A stretch of 64,000 bases of DNA from Neoarius graeffei (Eukaryota; Chordata; Actinopteri; Siluriformes; Ariidae): positions 14,570,915-14,634,914 of the forward strand of contig NC_083572.1 in assembly GCF_027579695.1 (NCBI RefSeq). The letters are read 5' to 3'. This document shows positions 1 through 10,603 of this stretch, one piece after another; the first letter of the stretch is position 1; every line of letters starts with the position of its first letter. The position numbers were made by a program, and so were the translations under genes. Below the pieces are notes generated by a model, which searched no databases, had not been told where the DNA came from, and worked only from the letters and a program-made list of their open reading frames with translations.

Positions 1-153
1 CGCAGATCCGATTTTTTTTTTTAGGGGGGGCGTTGGAGTGTCTGATTATAATTTCAAAGTAAATTCTGTATTAAAATTACTAAATAAGCAAATCCGTTAC
101 AGTCCATGAAACATAGGAAGTATAAGGATGAGAAAAAAAAACAGTGAATCAAA

Positions 154-200
154 AAAGCTGCGCACATTTGCGCAGCTTCGCGCAAATGTGCGCAGCTTTC
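154..200. repeat. Perfect short hairpin
   Basis: Two 19-20 bp arms (core GCTGCGCACATTTGCG) are exact reverse complements around an 8-base loop. Their GC content contrasts with the AT-rich surroundings. It may be a subterminal hairpin of the YqaJ-bearing element next to it; no role can be assigned from sequence. Confidence 0.85.
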
Positions 201-313
201 TGATGCAAAGTAATATTGCACAGTATTCATAATAGTCTTAAATCAACTCGATATTATACACACACACATTTATATGCAGTGTTGAGAGCTCTAAAATTCC
301 AATGTTTACATAC

Positions 314-607
314 CTTGGCTGTAATTAGGACACGACGGTCACTTGTTTTTATATGGTGGACTTCACGGACCCAGCCACAGACAAAATAATTGTATGACTC
401 CAGCGACTTGTATGCTTTGAGGTCGTCAAGTGTGTAGGCACTTTTACTATTCACGAAATAGTTCACAATATCAGGGTACGATATGGATGGCAGCCCTGCA
501 TAGTCACTTGAAAATGCATCTTTGTCCACTTCGTAGGGGTCAATTCCCCCAATCAAGGCCAGTTTGGCTGCATACCGTTGTCGTGAGATGTCGTCCAATG
601 TATCCAT
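314..607 (-). CDS. First exon of a YqaJ/SWIM-type transposon protein
   Basis: An ATG at 607 opens 98 codons, starting MDTLDDISRQRYAAKLALIG and including YTLDDLKAYKSLESYNYF. It reaches a clean splice donor (AAG|GTATGT) at 314/313; the frame beyond is intron. The sequence resembles the N-terminus of fish proteins that continue into a SWIM finger and YqaJ exonuclease-like domain, which I associate with ISL2EU-type DNA transposons. No downstream exon lies in the window (it would be left of base 1), so the gene is partial. A TATA-like stretch near 658 and a CRE-like TGACGTCA near 765 lie upstream. Family assignment is from memory of motifs. Confidence 0.6.
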
Positions 608-769
608 ACTTCCGTTTGCTTGATTTTGCCGACATTGATCTTTATTTTAGAAAACTGACTATATAACTTTATAAATTCGTCCGAGATAACGTAGCCGGTG
701 ATGGCGATGGTCCTTTGTTTGCCCCACAATATGGCGGCTGGAGGGCGTTACCTGGGATGCCGTGACGTC

Positions 770-1962
770 AGTGAAAACTATCTATACTGAAAAGTATAAA
801 CAAAAGTCTAAGACTAAGTACATTAATACTAAGACTTACACTTAAATACTAAAACTTGTACTTAAGTATACTTTTTACGTTTTTCTGCCACAAAGTACTA
901 ATACTTAGTATATCTTGCTCCAAGTGCATAATAAGGTCAAGTCATTGACTCATGCTTAACATTTAATTTATATATTAATATAATATAATGCTGGAGTTTA
1001 AAACTTTACAGTATATAGTATGTGCGCTAAATTGCATTATCTTTATGTACCTTAAAATCATACACAAAAACAGAAAAACTTTTGACTTGACTTTATTGAT
1101 CAAGCTAGTCCCTTTCATAAGGGTTTGGCAATGGTGTTATGTACATAGCGTCAGCTGTTTCAACAAGAACACATTTTGCTTTGATCATGTCAGGCCAGAC
1201 AGCATTAACAGTTTCAGTTTTTTTAACATATAGGAAAGTACTTTGTACACTGATTGGTGAATCTTTACATACAGGCCTGTCTGATCATAAATTATTTCTA
1301 TCTAGTTATTTATTTTTGGTTCCAAAGGTGTGCACTTTTCTTTTAACTTTTTTGACAAGGAAGGACTTTAGTTCTCAGTTGAAGACGCTATGTTTACATT
1401 TTTACAAGCATATGCACAAGTTTTGCTTTACCACTTTTTACAAATAAGGACTTGATCTTGGAGAGACCATTATATTTACATTTTTACATGCAAATGTGCA
1501 CTTTTTCCTTTCATTTTCTCCAGTAAGGAAGGACTTGATTTCATAGGTCTTTGTTTTTGAAATGTTTGAAAATATATCAAACTTGTTTTCAACATTCTGT
1601 CTTGTGATTTTGTAAAGGCATCACACTCTTGTGTACATACAGTATGAATAAACTTTAAGAATACTTTAAGGAGTATATTTCCAGTATATAAATAGTAAGC
1701 TACAAGTAATATACCAAGCAAACTTAAAGTATAACAAGTAAACTAGTGAAATAACCAACGTTTATAACAGTATACAATAATAAACTAAAAATAGGGACTC
1801 GAAGTATATAACTAGTACAATGGCAGTATATCGATAAGTGTACTTGTGGTATACTTTAAGCATACGAGAGGGATATACCAAGTACATTGATAGTATATAG
1901 ATGAGTGTACTTGCTGTATACTTTAAAAGTGTACTTTTGCAAACTTAAAATGAACTTTAAAG
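770..1962. repeat. AGTATACTT-rich interspersed repeat
   Basis: AT-rich DNA with many variants of AGTATACTT/AAGTATAC and GTGTACTTG, continuing at 2584-2763 and 3302-3437 on the far sides of later insertions. A ~108-bp unit at 1855-1962 recurs almost unchanged at 2584-2690, so it was tandemly duplicated before the hAT landed between the copies. No coding frame of interest. It is probably part of a non-autonomous element whose ends I cannot define. Confidence 0.55.
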
Positions 1963-2583
1963 CAGGGGTTTTCAAAGTGTGGGAGAGTCAGGCCCCCCTC
2001 AGAGAGCAAATAAACAGTGCCCCCCCTTACAATTTTTGTTGCTATACTTAATGTTCCATTCATATTTTAAAAAAATGGTTGTTGTAAACATTATTTTTTT
2101 TCTTTTACACATTTTAAACATCTGTGCTTTTTTAAAACCTCTTTTGTACACATTTTAAACATCTGTGCTTTTTAAAACATTTTTACACATTTTAAACATC
2201 TGTGCTTTTTTTTTTTTTAAACATCTTGTTTTACACATTTTAAACATCTCATAGCATCGTTAGCTAGCACCTCTTGGCAGACAACACACTGTGGCAGTGG
2301 AGCATCTTCAGATCCAGTCCATGAAAATCCAAACTTTAAATAATCGTGGTCATACTTTCTTCTTTTTTTGCTTGGCCCAGACTCTGTCTCCTCACTCACT
2401 GTAGCTTTAGGTACTAAAAATCGATCCATTTTGTCTCTGGCAAAGGCTAGCTGAAGTTCACTAAATGTCCGCAATAGTAACTTATTCTGGTTTATTTTTC
2501 CTCACGTTGCGCCCCCCCCCCCCCCCCCCGAAGAACTCTGGCGCCCCCTAGGGGAGGCGTGCCCCACACTTTGAAAAGCCCTG
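1963..2583 (-). mobile_element. Non-autonomous hAT, short-array copy
   Basis: The ends are CAGGGGTTTTCAAAGTG and its inverted counterpart CACTTTGAAAAGCCCTG. Flanks CTTTAAAG and CTTTAAGC give an imperfect 8-bp target duplication. It holds a BED-finger transposase N-terminus on the minus strand (ATG at 2429) and about five copies of a motif containing CACATTTTAAACATCTGTGC. It is the same family as the element at 6191-7315, with a far shorter internal array and a poly-C run at 2510-2529. Confidence 0.85.
2240..2429 (-). pseudogene. BED-type hAT transposase N-terminal fragment
   Basis: Starts MDRFLVPKATVSEETESGP and runs through a KKRRKYD basic patch to PQCVVCQEVLANDAM, the first half of a BED zinc finger of ZBED/Zaphod-like hAT transposases. 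It then runs into the satellite array, losing the His pair of the finger and the whole catalytic domain. The protein is identical to the copy at 6335-6512, so both come from one deletion derivative. Confidence 0.8.
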
Positions 2584-2766
2584 CTTTAAGCATACGAGAG
2601 GGATATACCAAGTACATTGATAGTATATAGATGAGTGTACTTGTTGTATACTTTAAAGTGTACTTTTGCAAACTTAAAATGAACTTTAAAGTATACTTTT
2701 ATAAACTTGAAATGTTCCAATTTAGTCCGAAAAAGTATTAAATTTGTATACTTTCTAGTACACTAA

Positions 2767-3298
2767 AGGCCAATTTATGCTGACAACCCAGTCCTCGCAG
2801 ATAGCGTCGCAGACAGTGTCTGCGTAGCCCCCCCACCTTCGCAGACGCTCTGCGCGCACCTCCCAAAAATTGTGACCACCGCAGAAGCCTCGCAGACAGC
2901 GCCGCAGACAAGAGGGCTCTGATTGGTCCACTCTACATCCGCTGTACACGCACTTCCGCTTCACTACTTTCCCGGTTTGGTTTGTTTTCACGACCAGCAT
3001 TTTTAAAAACATGAGCAAAGATGGAGCAGCATGAAGAGCGGTTGATTGAGGAAGTATGTACATCTATACGACTCCAGTTCTAGTCATTATAAAAAAAAAA
3101 GTTCTAGTCATTATAAGTAACCGGAGGATAAACACTCCACTAACCACACCCACCAACTACTCCTAGCGACTTCGCGCCCCCTTGCGTTGTGCCGGTGAAT
3201 AACATCGCGCACGCCTATTATCCCCGCTCAACAATAAATTACAACTGTCTGCGAAAAACTATTTGCGAAAGCCTTGTCGCACGAGCATGCAGAGGCCT
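2767..3298 (+). mobile_element. PIF/Harbinger-type MITE
   Basis: Flanked by TAA on both sides (2764-2766, 3299-3301), the 3-bp duplication of PIF/Harbinger. The ends AGGCCAATTTATGCT and AGCATGCAGAGGCCT are imperfect inverted repeats. The GC-rich interior has repeated TCGCAGAC motifs. A short frame at 3021 (MEQHEERLIEEV) matches the start of the Myb/MADF-like second Harbinger protein, so this is a deletion derivative. It lies inside the AGTATACTT-rich repeat. Confidence 0.8.
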
Positions 3299-3437
3299 TA
3301 AAAGTACATGGTCTGTAGCATACTTACTATACTTATACTGAAGCATACTTAATAAAATGAACTTTAAGTATACTACTTTTTGCTAAAGGAGGACAATAAA
3401 CAAATAGCAAAAATAGTCAGGGCAAAAAGAGACAAAT

Positions 3438-4118
3438 GGCCCTTTTCCACTACCCTTTTTCAGCTCACTTCAGCCCGACACGGCTCGCATTTCGACTACC
3501 TCAGAGCAGCACGACTCAGCTCGCTTCAGCCTTACTCAGCACCCAAAACTCGCATGGTTTTGGAGTAGGGCTGAAGCGAGCCAAACCGAGCCGAGTGGGG
3601 CTAGGGGCGTGAGGAGACACTCCCCTGTGCACTGATTGATGAGGAGGAGTGTCCTCACATGCCCACACACGCCCCGCGAGCACGCTGGGATCTGTAAACA
3701 CCGTAAACCCAGAAGAAGAAGAATTACGAATTACGAGAATTTCTGAAGCCTTATGCGCCTCGCCTCATCTATACGCTCTTGCCAGCATCTGTTGGCGTTG
3801 TCGGTGACAACAAGCCACAGCACCAAGACCAGCAACACTAACGACTCCATGTCCTCCATGTTTATTGTTTACTATCCGGGTCGTGAGACTACCGCTTAAA
3901 AGGCCACTGATGTCACTGTTTGCGCCGCCTAACGACATCACGTGACATCCACCCACTTTCGCTAACTCCACCCAATGTGTCCACCCACTTCCAGCCAGCA
4001 TGGTTCAGCGCAGTTGTAGTCGAAATGCAACTCCAACAGCCCCACTCAGCTCGACTCAGCCCAACTCAGCACGGCACGGCTCAGCCCAACTCAGCCGCGT
4101 TGGTAGTGGAAAAGCGGC
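3438..4118. mobile_element. TIR-bearing MITE
   Basis: The ends read GGCCCTTTTCCACTACC and, inverted, GCCGCTTTTCCACTACCA. Both are followed by degenerate CAGCTC/ACTCAGC repeats, a subterminal layout common in fish MITEs. No convincing target duplication is visible. Short frames inside (3516-4000) are not gene-like. Superfamily uncertain (PIF/Harbinger or hAT). Confidence 0.6.
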
Positions 4119-4499
4119 AAAACAACTTGACAAAAACACGAGACAGGCAAAGACAAAAATGCTAGTGGAAAAAACCATGAACCAGAAAAAACGCTGGCGC
4201 AAAAACCATGAACAAGATAAGTAACTAGAGACCCCCCCCAAAAAAACCCACATGAGCAGCAAGAGTGGCACAGAAACAGCTAGAGTAGCAAATGAAACGT
4301 TCTGGCAAAAACAGAGTCTGAGAACGGCCTTAAAATAAGCAGCAGTGAAAACCAGAAGTAAGTTCAGGGGAGAAGGAATTCCTGTCCTGGATTCGGATCG
4401 GCGCTGGCGTGAGAGATCTGTAATCTCCGGAGTGGATATCCGGGACGGAGCATGACAGATTTAAAAAAAAAATAGAAACTCGTTGCATCAGATATCAAT
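4119..4499. other. No recognisable feature
   Basis: A-rich DNA with repeated AAAAACCATGAAC-type words, then a GC-richer stretch. I see no gene, RNA or element end. Confidence 0.5.
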
Positions 4500-4772
4500 C
4501 AGGGCCGGATTATGGGGGGTCTGGGCTCCGGGGCCAGGAGTTCGCAAAGGGCCCCCCCCGACACACACACAAAGGCTACTGAGGTCGCAAACTAGCAGAG
4601 GGCAACATGTGAATGAAGTAAATAAAGTGACGTGAACATACTGTATGTTTAGAACATTAAGGCATACGATGTTAGTGATTAAAGATATATGTATTGTGTC
4701 AAGAAGTTAACAAGGAAACTGATTAGGATATGTCAATTATTAAGCCGTACCTAAGGAATAATTCATTCTAGG

Positions 4773-5051
4773 CTATATAAGTTTTTTACTACTCTTCCTT
4801 CTTGCAAAGTCATCCACTAATTCATCAAAATTAAGCTGTCTGACCAACTCTGATTCAATTGCCAGAAGAGAAAGTGAATTCAAGAGGTTTTGGCACATTG
4901 TCATCCTGAGTTCATTCTTAATACGAGCCAGTCTGGAGAATGAACGTTCCCCTTCACAATTTGTAATAGGCAGGGTCAAAAAAAGTCTGAGTGCTATGTA
5001 GACATTTGGAAAAGTGGACTGTAGATCAAAATCCACCATGTACTTGGGCAT
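4773..5051 (-). pseudogene. hAT transposase C-terminal dimerisation domain (ZMYM1-like)
   Basis: About 90 residues with the hATC signature: FPNVYIALRLFLTLPITNCEGERSFS, then LARIKNELR and an acidic LNFDELVDDFARRKS tail before the stop. It is most like fish ZMYM1-type hAT transposases. The N-terminal TTF finger and catalytic core are missing, so this is a remnant near the element's left end. Confidence 0.8.
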
Positions 5052-5138
5052 TTTTGATTTTCTGACATGAATGATTTGTATTGTACAAGTTCATCTGCCA
5101 TGCTCATGTCCAAATCTGTGGGATATGCTGCAGCAAGT

Positions 5139-5510
5139 CTCTCATCTCATTATCTCTAGCCGCTTTATCCTGTTCTACAGGGTTGCAGGCAAGCTGGAGC
5201 CTATCCCAGCTGACTACGGGCGAAAGGCGGGGTACACCCTGGACAAGTTGCCAGGTCATCACAGGGCTGACACATAGACACAGACGACCATTCACACTCA
5301 CATTCACACCTATGGTCAATTTAGAGTCACCAGTTAACCTAACCTGCATGTCTTTGGACTGTGGGGGAAACCGGAGCACCCGGAGGAAACCCACGCGGAC
5401 ACGGGGAGAACATGCAAACTCCGCACAGAAAGGCCCTCGCCGGCCACGGGGCTCGAACCCGGACCTTCTTGCTGTGAGGCGACAGTGCTAACCACTACAC
5501 CACCGTGCCT
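5139..5510 (-). mobile_element. tRNA-derived SINE, full length
   Basis: Bounded by a perfect 12-bp target duplication GCTGCAGCAAGT (5127-5138, 5511-5522). Read on the minus strand it starts with a tRNA-like head: an A-box-like GGTGTAGTGGTTAGC and a B-box GGTTCGAGCCC near 5450-5460. It ends in a tail with GGATAAAGCGG and TGAGATGAGA repeats. The orientation and tail fit an RNA pol III transcript mobilised by a LINE (see 60078-63484). Confidence 0.93.
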
Positions 5511-6334
5511 GCTGCAGCAAGTGATTTGGTAAATCAGAGGCCCTTTGTAAGGACGTTTGTAATCAGAGGGCTCTCTTCAGGGGCGTCAAAGTAGGGGGGA
5601 AAGTGGGACTCAGTCACCAGGGCCATATGTATTGGGGGGCCCCATGGGGGGGGGCCATTTGAGCTAGGTCCATAGGGCCCAGAATTTGGTGCTACTCTTA
5701 ACAGTACGCTTTCCCGTTAGGGCTCTCTCTAGGGCCCCCAGATAGCCAGAAGTCACGACCTTTAGCAGGGGCTTTCATAATCATAGTATCCTCTGAAAGC
5801 ATTCCCCCTACTTCCTTGAACCCCTAGTTGGCAGACGTTACAGTCTCAGGAGTTTTCACGAGAGGCACTACAGCAGGGCCAGGGGCCCTCTGATTGCCGT
5901 GCCCCGCCGCCCACCAACCCACCCCTTCCCTCTGTTTTCTTCAGATATGCCCTATAACAGTGTAAGTAGTCATAAGATCCTAGAGAATAGAGGCCCTCTG
6001 ATGTCACAATTGGCATCGCCATCGGCATTGCTATGGGCCCCCCTGGGCCCCTGGACCCCTTGGGTCCCTGGGCGCCGGCCCGACTGGCCCGGTCCGTAAT
6101 CCGGCCCTGGATATCAAGAGTTATCAAAGAACTACATGCAAATTTCCCCACTGATAATAGGCAAGGCAAGGCAAGTTTATTTATATAGCGCAGGGCTTTT
6201 CAAAGTGTGGGGCGCGCCTCCCCTAGGGGGCGCCAGAGTTCTTCAGGGGGCGCGCAACGTGAGGAAAAATAAACCAGAATAAGTTACTATTGCGGACATT
6301 TAGCGAACTTCAGCTAGCCTTTGCCAGAGACAAA

Positions 6335-6512
6335 ATGGATCGATTTTTAGTACCTAAAGCTACAGTGAGTGAGGAGACAGAGTCTGGGCCAAGCAAAAAA
6401 AGAAGGAAGTATGACCACGATTATTTAAAGTTTGGATTTTCATGGACTGGATCTGAAGATGCTCCACTGCCACAGTGTGTTGTCTGCCAAGAGGTGCTAG
6501 CTAACGATGCTA
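6335..6512 (+). pseudogene. BED-type hAT transposase N-terminus, truncated
   Basis: ATG at 6335 (MDRFLVPKATVSEETESG). It includes a KKRRKYD basic patch and the CVVC pair of a BED finger, ending at LANDAMR where the frame runs into the array and stops at 6545-6547. The second half of the finger and the RNase H-like catalytic domain are absent. It is a passenger fragment; transposition would need a related autonomous hAT. Confidence 0.85.
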
Positions 6513-7180
6513 TGAGATGTTTAAAATGTGTAAAGCAAGATGTTTAAAAAAAAAAGCACAGATGTTTAAAATGTGTAAAAATGTTTTAAAAAGCACAGAT
6601 GTTTAAAATGTGTACAAAAGAGGTTTTAAAAAGCACAGATGTTTAAAATGTGTAAAAAAAAAGGTTTTAAAAAGCACAGATGTTTAAAATGTGTAAACCA
6701 AGATGTTTTAAAAAAAGCAGATGTTTAAAATGTGTAAAAAATGTTTTAAAAAGCACAGATGTTTAAAATGTGTACAAAAGAGGTTTTAAAAAGCACAGAT
6801 GTTTAAAATGTGTAAAAAAAGGTTTTAAAAAGCACAGAGGTTTAAAATGTGTAAACCAAGATGTTTTAAAAAAGCAGATGTTTAAAATGTGTAAAACAAG
6901 ATGTTTAAAAAAAGCACAGATGTTTAAAATGTGTAAAAAATGTTTTAAAAAGCACAGATGTTTAAAATGTGTACAAAAGAGGTTTTAAAAAGCACAGATG
7001 TTTAAAATGTGTAAAAAAAGAGGTTTTAAAAAAGCACAGATGTTTAAAATGTGCAAAAAAGAGGTTTTAAAAAAGCACAGATGTTTAAAATGTGTAAAAG
7101 ATGTTTTAAAAAAAGCAGATGTTTAAAATGTGTAAAAAAGATGTTTTAAAAAAGTGCAGATGTTTAAAATGTGTAAAAGA
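6513..7180. repeat. ~37-bp minisatellite inside hAT
   Basis: About 18 copies of a unit built on AGCACAGATGTTTAAAATG plus a variable A-rich spacer (TGTAAAAAAGGTTTTAAA-like). Higher-order alternation is visible (GTACAAAAGAGG versus GTAAACCAAGATG variants). The sister element at 1963-2583 has only about five copies. Confidence 0.9.
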
Positions 7181-7596
7181 AAAAAAAATGTTTACAACAA
7201 CCATTTTTTAAAATACGAATGGAACATTAAGTATAGCAACAAACATTGTAAGAGGGGGCACTGTTTATTTGCTCTCTGAGGGGGGGCTGACTCTCCCACA
7301 CTTTGAAAACTCCTGATATAGCGCATTTCATACACAGTGGCAGTTCAATGTGCTTTACAGAGGTAAAAGCAAAACAGTAAACAATAGAAAATAAAATTAC
7401 ATAAAATAAAGGTGGAAGAAGAGAGAAAAAAATAATAAGAATTAAACAATAGTAGAAATACAATAATAAAATGAAGTAAAAGTTCAGTAAAAACAGCAGA
7501 ATAAAATAGAATAAAAGTTAAGTAAAGTTTAAAACATCCAGAGACTGTAAAAGTTAAGTAAAGTTTAAAACATGTAAAGATGATGATATTTATCAG

Positions 7597-7919
7597 TTAG
7601 CAGAAAGCATCTGAGAACAGCTTGGTCTTTAATCTAGATTTAAAGCTGCCAACAGCAGGAGCATTTTTGATGCCCTCTGGGAGTTGGTTCCATAGCTGTA
7701 CTGCATAGTAGCTAAAAGCTGCTTCACCACATTTTGTTTTAACAACAGGTTTTACCAGTAAATTTTGCTGCTGCGATCTGGTAGATCTGATTGGGTTAGG
7801 CCGCTGCAACATATCAGAGAGGTAATTGGGCCCTGTACCATTTAGAGATTTGTACACCAGCAGCAATGCTTTAAAATCAATTCTGTAGCTTACTGGAAGA
7901 TCGTGGTTGGAGGTGATTT
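7597..7919 (-). pseudogene. L2/CR1-type reverse transcriptase, C-terminal end
   Basis: The open frame ends DFKALLLVYKSLNG, YLSDMLQ, then GEAAFSYYAVQLWNQLPEGI and FKSRLKTKLFSD before the stop. This is the conserved C-terminal block downstream of the RT palm in fish L2/CR1-group LINEs. Coding similarity fades near 7920, the 5' truncation. Confidence 0.85.
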
Positions 7920-7941
7920 CAACTGAACTCCTGATGAGTGC

Positions 7942-8277
7942 ATGGATACATGGCCTTCAAGACTATCACAACAATATAGAAATCCAATTATAGGGGAATT
8001 CATGAGTGATAAATTGATAGATATCTGGAGAACTTTAAACAAAGAGGCTAAACAGTTTACTTGGCACAAACCTAATAGTCAAATTAAATCACGTATTGAT
8101 TATTGGCTGGTATCAAACTCAATCTTAAAACATGCCACAGAAACAACAATTTCTAACACTTCTTTAAGTGATCACTGTCTCATTAATTTGAAGCTGACAA
8201 ACAAAAATAGAAGCAATAAATTCAAAAATTATTGGAAATGTAATTCACAGTTGCTAAAGAATGAGTATTGTCATTAA
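7942..8277 (+). pseudogene. L1 endonuclease domain, C-terminal part
   Basis: Contains IIGEFMSDKLIDIWRTLN, FTWHKPNSQIKSRIDYWLVS and SLSDHCLINLKL. These are the last conserved AP-endonuclease blocks, including the Asp of SRIDY and the SDH catalytic histidine. It runs on to KNYWKCNSQLLKNE and then stops at a deletion junction. Inactive remnant. Confidence 0.88.
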
Positions 8278-8280
8278 AAA

Positions 8281-9361
8281 AGAAATTAGATACCTTGGTA
8301 TTTGGATCACCAAATGCTCAGATACAAGTGGGGAAAAGAATATCCAAAATAACATTGATAAATGTAAAAAAAATAAAAAAATTTAAATTAAAAATAAAAA
8401 TAAATACTAAGTAACTGGTTTCAAAGCAATTTAACATTATTTGGAAGGACAATATTAACTAAAATTGAATCTATATCTAGGCTAATTTATCCAGCATCGT
8501 CTCTAGAGATTCCTCCCAAGATCATTAAAGAAATTAATAAAATAAACTTTAATTTCATTTGGCGAAACAAACATCAATACATCAGAAAGGGGGACTTTCA
8601 TCAACTGGTATTGTTACAGTGGAAGTTGATCTTTAAACATAACTTCAGCTCTCATAATGTTCCATTGTGGAATAATAGAGCTATATTAAGTAGGAGGAAA
8701 TCTATATTTATGGAAGACTGGATGGAAAAAGAGATATGGTCTATTGTACATATTATGGATGGAAATGGCAAAATACTTGAATTAAATGAATTTAATACTA
8801 AATATGATATGGATTGCTTCATCAAGACTTATAAGAAAGTGACACAGAACATTCCAATGGCCCTTATTCAATCAATAAAAAAATAATATTGCCTCCTGGG
8901 AACCAAGAAAAAAATGGGTCTCTCAGTTTCTCTTTTGTTGCGATTTCCTTACTAGGAATTTCCCAGCAACCCTCCTAGTCACATGATATATCATTGGAAA
9001 GCCCAGGATGTACTCTTTACAAGACACCAGATTCATGAATAGCTTGAAAGAGTAAGAGGGTGTGCACATAAAACAAATGTCAACTACAGAGGACACAAGT
9101 TTATGGGCTGGTTCTCAGGAGGATATTAAAATTGATGATGTGGACCTGGTGAACAAAAAGTGCAACAATAAGTTTTTGAGAAAATATTTAGTTAACACTA
9201 TTTCCAGGTATAACAAGGAACACACTTTGTCTTCAAAATTATGACAAATCTAAAATTTCAACTACCAGAACAAATTTCTTAAAATTTCCAATCCCCCAAA
9301 TATAAAGAAATACATTTTAAAACAATATATCCATCCATCCATCCATCCATCCATCCAATGA

Positions 9362-9435
<74 letters not shown>

Positions 9436-9640
9436 AGATTTCAATTAGAAGTAGAAAATTGTTATATTTGTACCACAAATATAGAAACGACAGAACACGT
9501 GTTTTATGCTTGCGAGGTAGTTCTGAACTTATGAAAATCCCTTCACAATTGGATATCTTCCAAATCCATAAAAGTATAGATTTCTTTTCCTTCCAAAACA
9601 TTCAGATGGGTTTGATTCTGGAAAATAAGAACACTGAGTT
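8281..9640 (+). pseudogene. L1 reverse transcriptase C-terminal region, decayed
   Basis: Several frames carry L1 blocks in order: RYLGIWITK (8290), then LFGRTILTKIESISRLIYPAS and INKINFNFIWRNK (8430-8570), then WKLIFKHNF...WNNRAILSRRKS (8630-8700), and after 9430 a cysteine cluster CYICTTNIETTEHVFYAC. Stops and frameshifts occur throughout. Microsatellites have expanded at 9328-9430. Confidence 0.8.
9328..9430. repeat. (ATCC)n and (AT)n microsatellites
   Basis: Seven to eight ATCC units (9328-9357), then roughly 31 AT dinucleotides, inside the decayed L1. Confidence 0.95.
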
Positions 9641-10103
9641 TGTCAGAAATGGCGAGCTGAGGTGAAGTGAGGACCCAAGAGCAGACTCGAAGCAGGCAGT
9701 GTACAAAAAAAGAACTTCGTTAATGAAGAAAAACTGAAGAAAACAGGGACAAGGGAAACCCAGCCAGAGAAAGCAAAAAACACAATCCAGAGGAAAAGGC
9801 AGGTAAAACAGGGGCAAAAAACTGGACCCATACAAGCAGGGGGACTTGAGAAGTCACAAAACCAAAAAGCTGCAGCGAGGTGAGGAAAGTCTGCAAGAGA
9901 CAGCCTGGCAACTGGAGTGGCTCCAAACAGCTCTTAAGTAGGCCCTGGCTGGTGGGAGAGGCGTGGTCGTAGGTGTGGGAGTGCCGCTTCAGGGAAGATG
10001 GCCTCCAGCAGGGCAGGACTGAATTTTGGTCCTGGATCCAGCCTGGAACCGGCATGGAAGTCCCACAAACTCAGGCAGGGATGGACTGGACCAGACTGTG
10101 ACA
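9641..10103. mobile_element. 463-bp TGTCA...TGACA insertion
   Basis: Interrupts the L1 coding sequence and is flanked by GAGTT on both sides (9636-9640, 10104-10108). It begins TGTCAGAAATGG and ends CAGACTGTGACA. The 5-bp duplication with TG...CA ends fits a solo LTR; the TGTCA/TGACA pair would also fit a short-TIR DNA element. No coding frame. Removing it restores the L1 reading ...KNTEF|LVNNLIIVTKYYIHK. Confidence 0.7.
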
Positions 10104-10603
10104 GAGTTTCTAGTGAATAATCTCATTATAGTTACAAAATATTACATACACAAATGTCAATCTAGACAGTGCTCTCCATCATACTGAAACAGGAATTATC
10201 TTTATTTCACAAGTGTCTCAAGAATATTAACAATGCCCAGGCTAAGAACTTCATTCATCTCATTATCTCTAGCCGCTTTATCCTGTTCTACAGGGTCGCA
10301 GGCAAGCTGGAGCCTATCCCAGCTGACTACGGGCGAAAGGCGGGGTACACCCTGGATAAGTCGCCAGGTCATCACAGGGCCGACACATAGACACAGACAA
10401 CCATTCACACTCACATTCACACCAGTGGCGGCTGGTAGTCTTTCAAACAGGGGAGGCTGGTCGGTTACGATATTTCCAGATTTTAAAAGAAAAAACACCT
10501 CAATTTTGCCCATACTCTTGCCTCTGATCTGGCTGATTGTTGGCAGGGTCACAAACTGTGAAATAACAGGTTCTTTTGGCCCATTAGCCTACTGTCCAAT
10601 ATA

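Larger units (their letters stand above)
4500..6109 (-). mobile_element. hAT element, ZMYM1-type, decayed
   Basis: Ends CAGGGCCGGATTATGG and ...TAATCCGGCCCTG are inverted repeats. GATATCAA lies one base before the left end and directly after the right end (8-bp target duplication). It holds a transposase C-terminus on the minus strand and is interrupted by a SINE at 5139-5510. The right part (5527-6109) is GC-rich, with G/C runs and no coding frame. Confidence 0.85.
6191..7315 (+). mobile_element. Non-autonomous hAT with large internal satellite
   Basis: Perfect 8-bp target duplication ATATAGCG (6183-6190, 7316-7323). Termini are CAGGGCTTTTCAAAGTG and CACTTTGAAAACTCCTG. It holds the first coding segment of a BED-type hAT transposase, then an array of ~37-bp repeats filling most of the element. 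Same family as 1963-2583 in opposite orientation. Confidence 0.95.
6160..7935 (-). mobile_element. L2/CR1-like LINE 3' end, 5'-truncated
   Basis: The minus-strand RT C-terminus (7597-7919) is followed by a 3' UTR with the teleost signature CTTTGTAAAGCAC...GCGCTATATAAATAA and ends in a (TTGCC)n tail at 6160-6176. The BED-type hAT (6191-7315) sits within this 3' UTR. The 5' truncation point abuts the L1 fragment near 7935. Confidence 0.8.

Noticed and set aside
5081-5491. 136-codon frame and its equivalents at 10202, 44483, 47739, 58935
   Set aside because: Both strands of the SINE translate to recurrent frames; the sequence is a pol III-derived SINE, not protein coding.
5450-5510. Functional tRNA gene
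   Set aside because: A and B boxes are present but no cloverleaf or anticodon stem can be drawn, and the unit is the SINE head.
6513-7180. CRISPR-like array of ~37-bp repeats
   Set aside because: Spacers are not unique, the unit is A/T slippage-like, and it lies inside a hAT with perfect 8-bp duplication in eukaryotic DNA; it is a minisatellite.
9317-9601. Frames rich in YIYIYI or CVCVCV here and at 15094, 44238, 45112, 47615
   Set aside because: Translations of (TA)n and (CA)n microsatellites.
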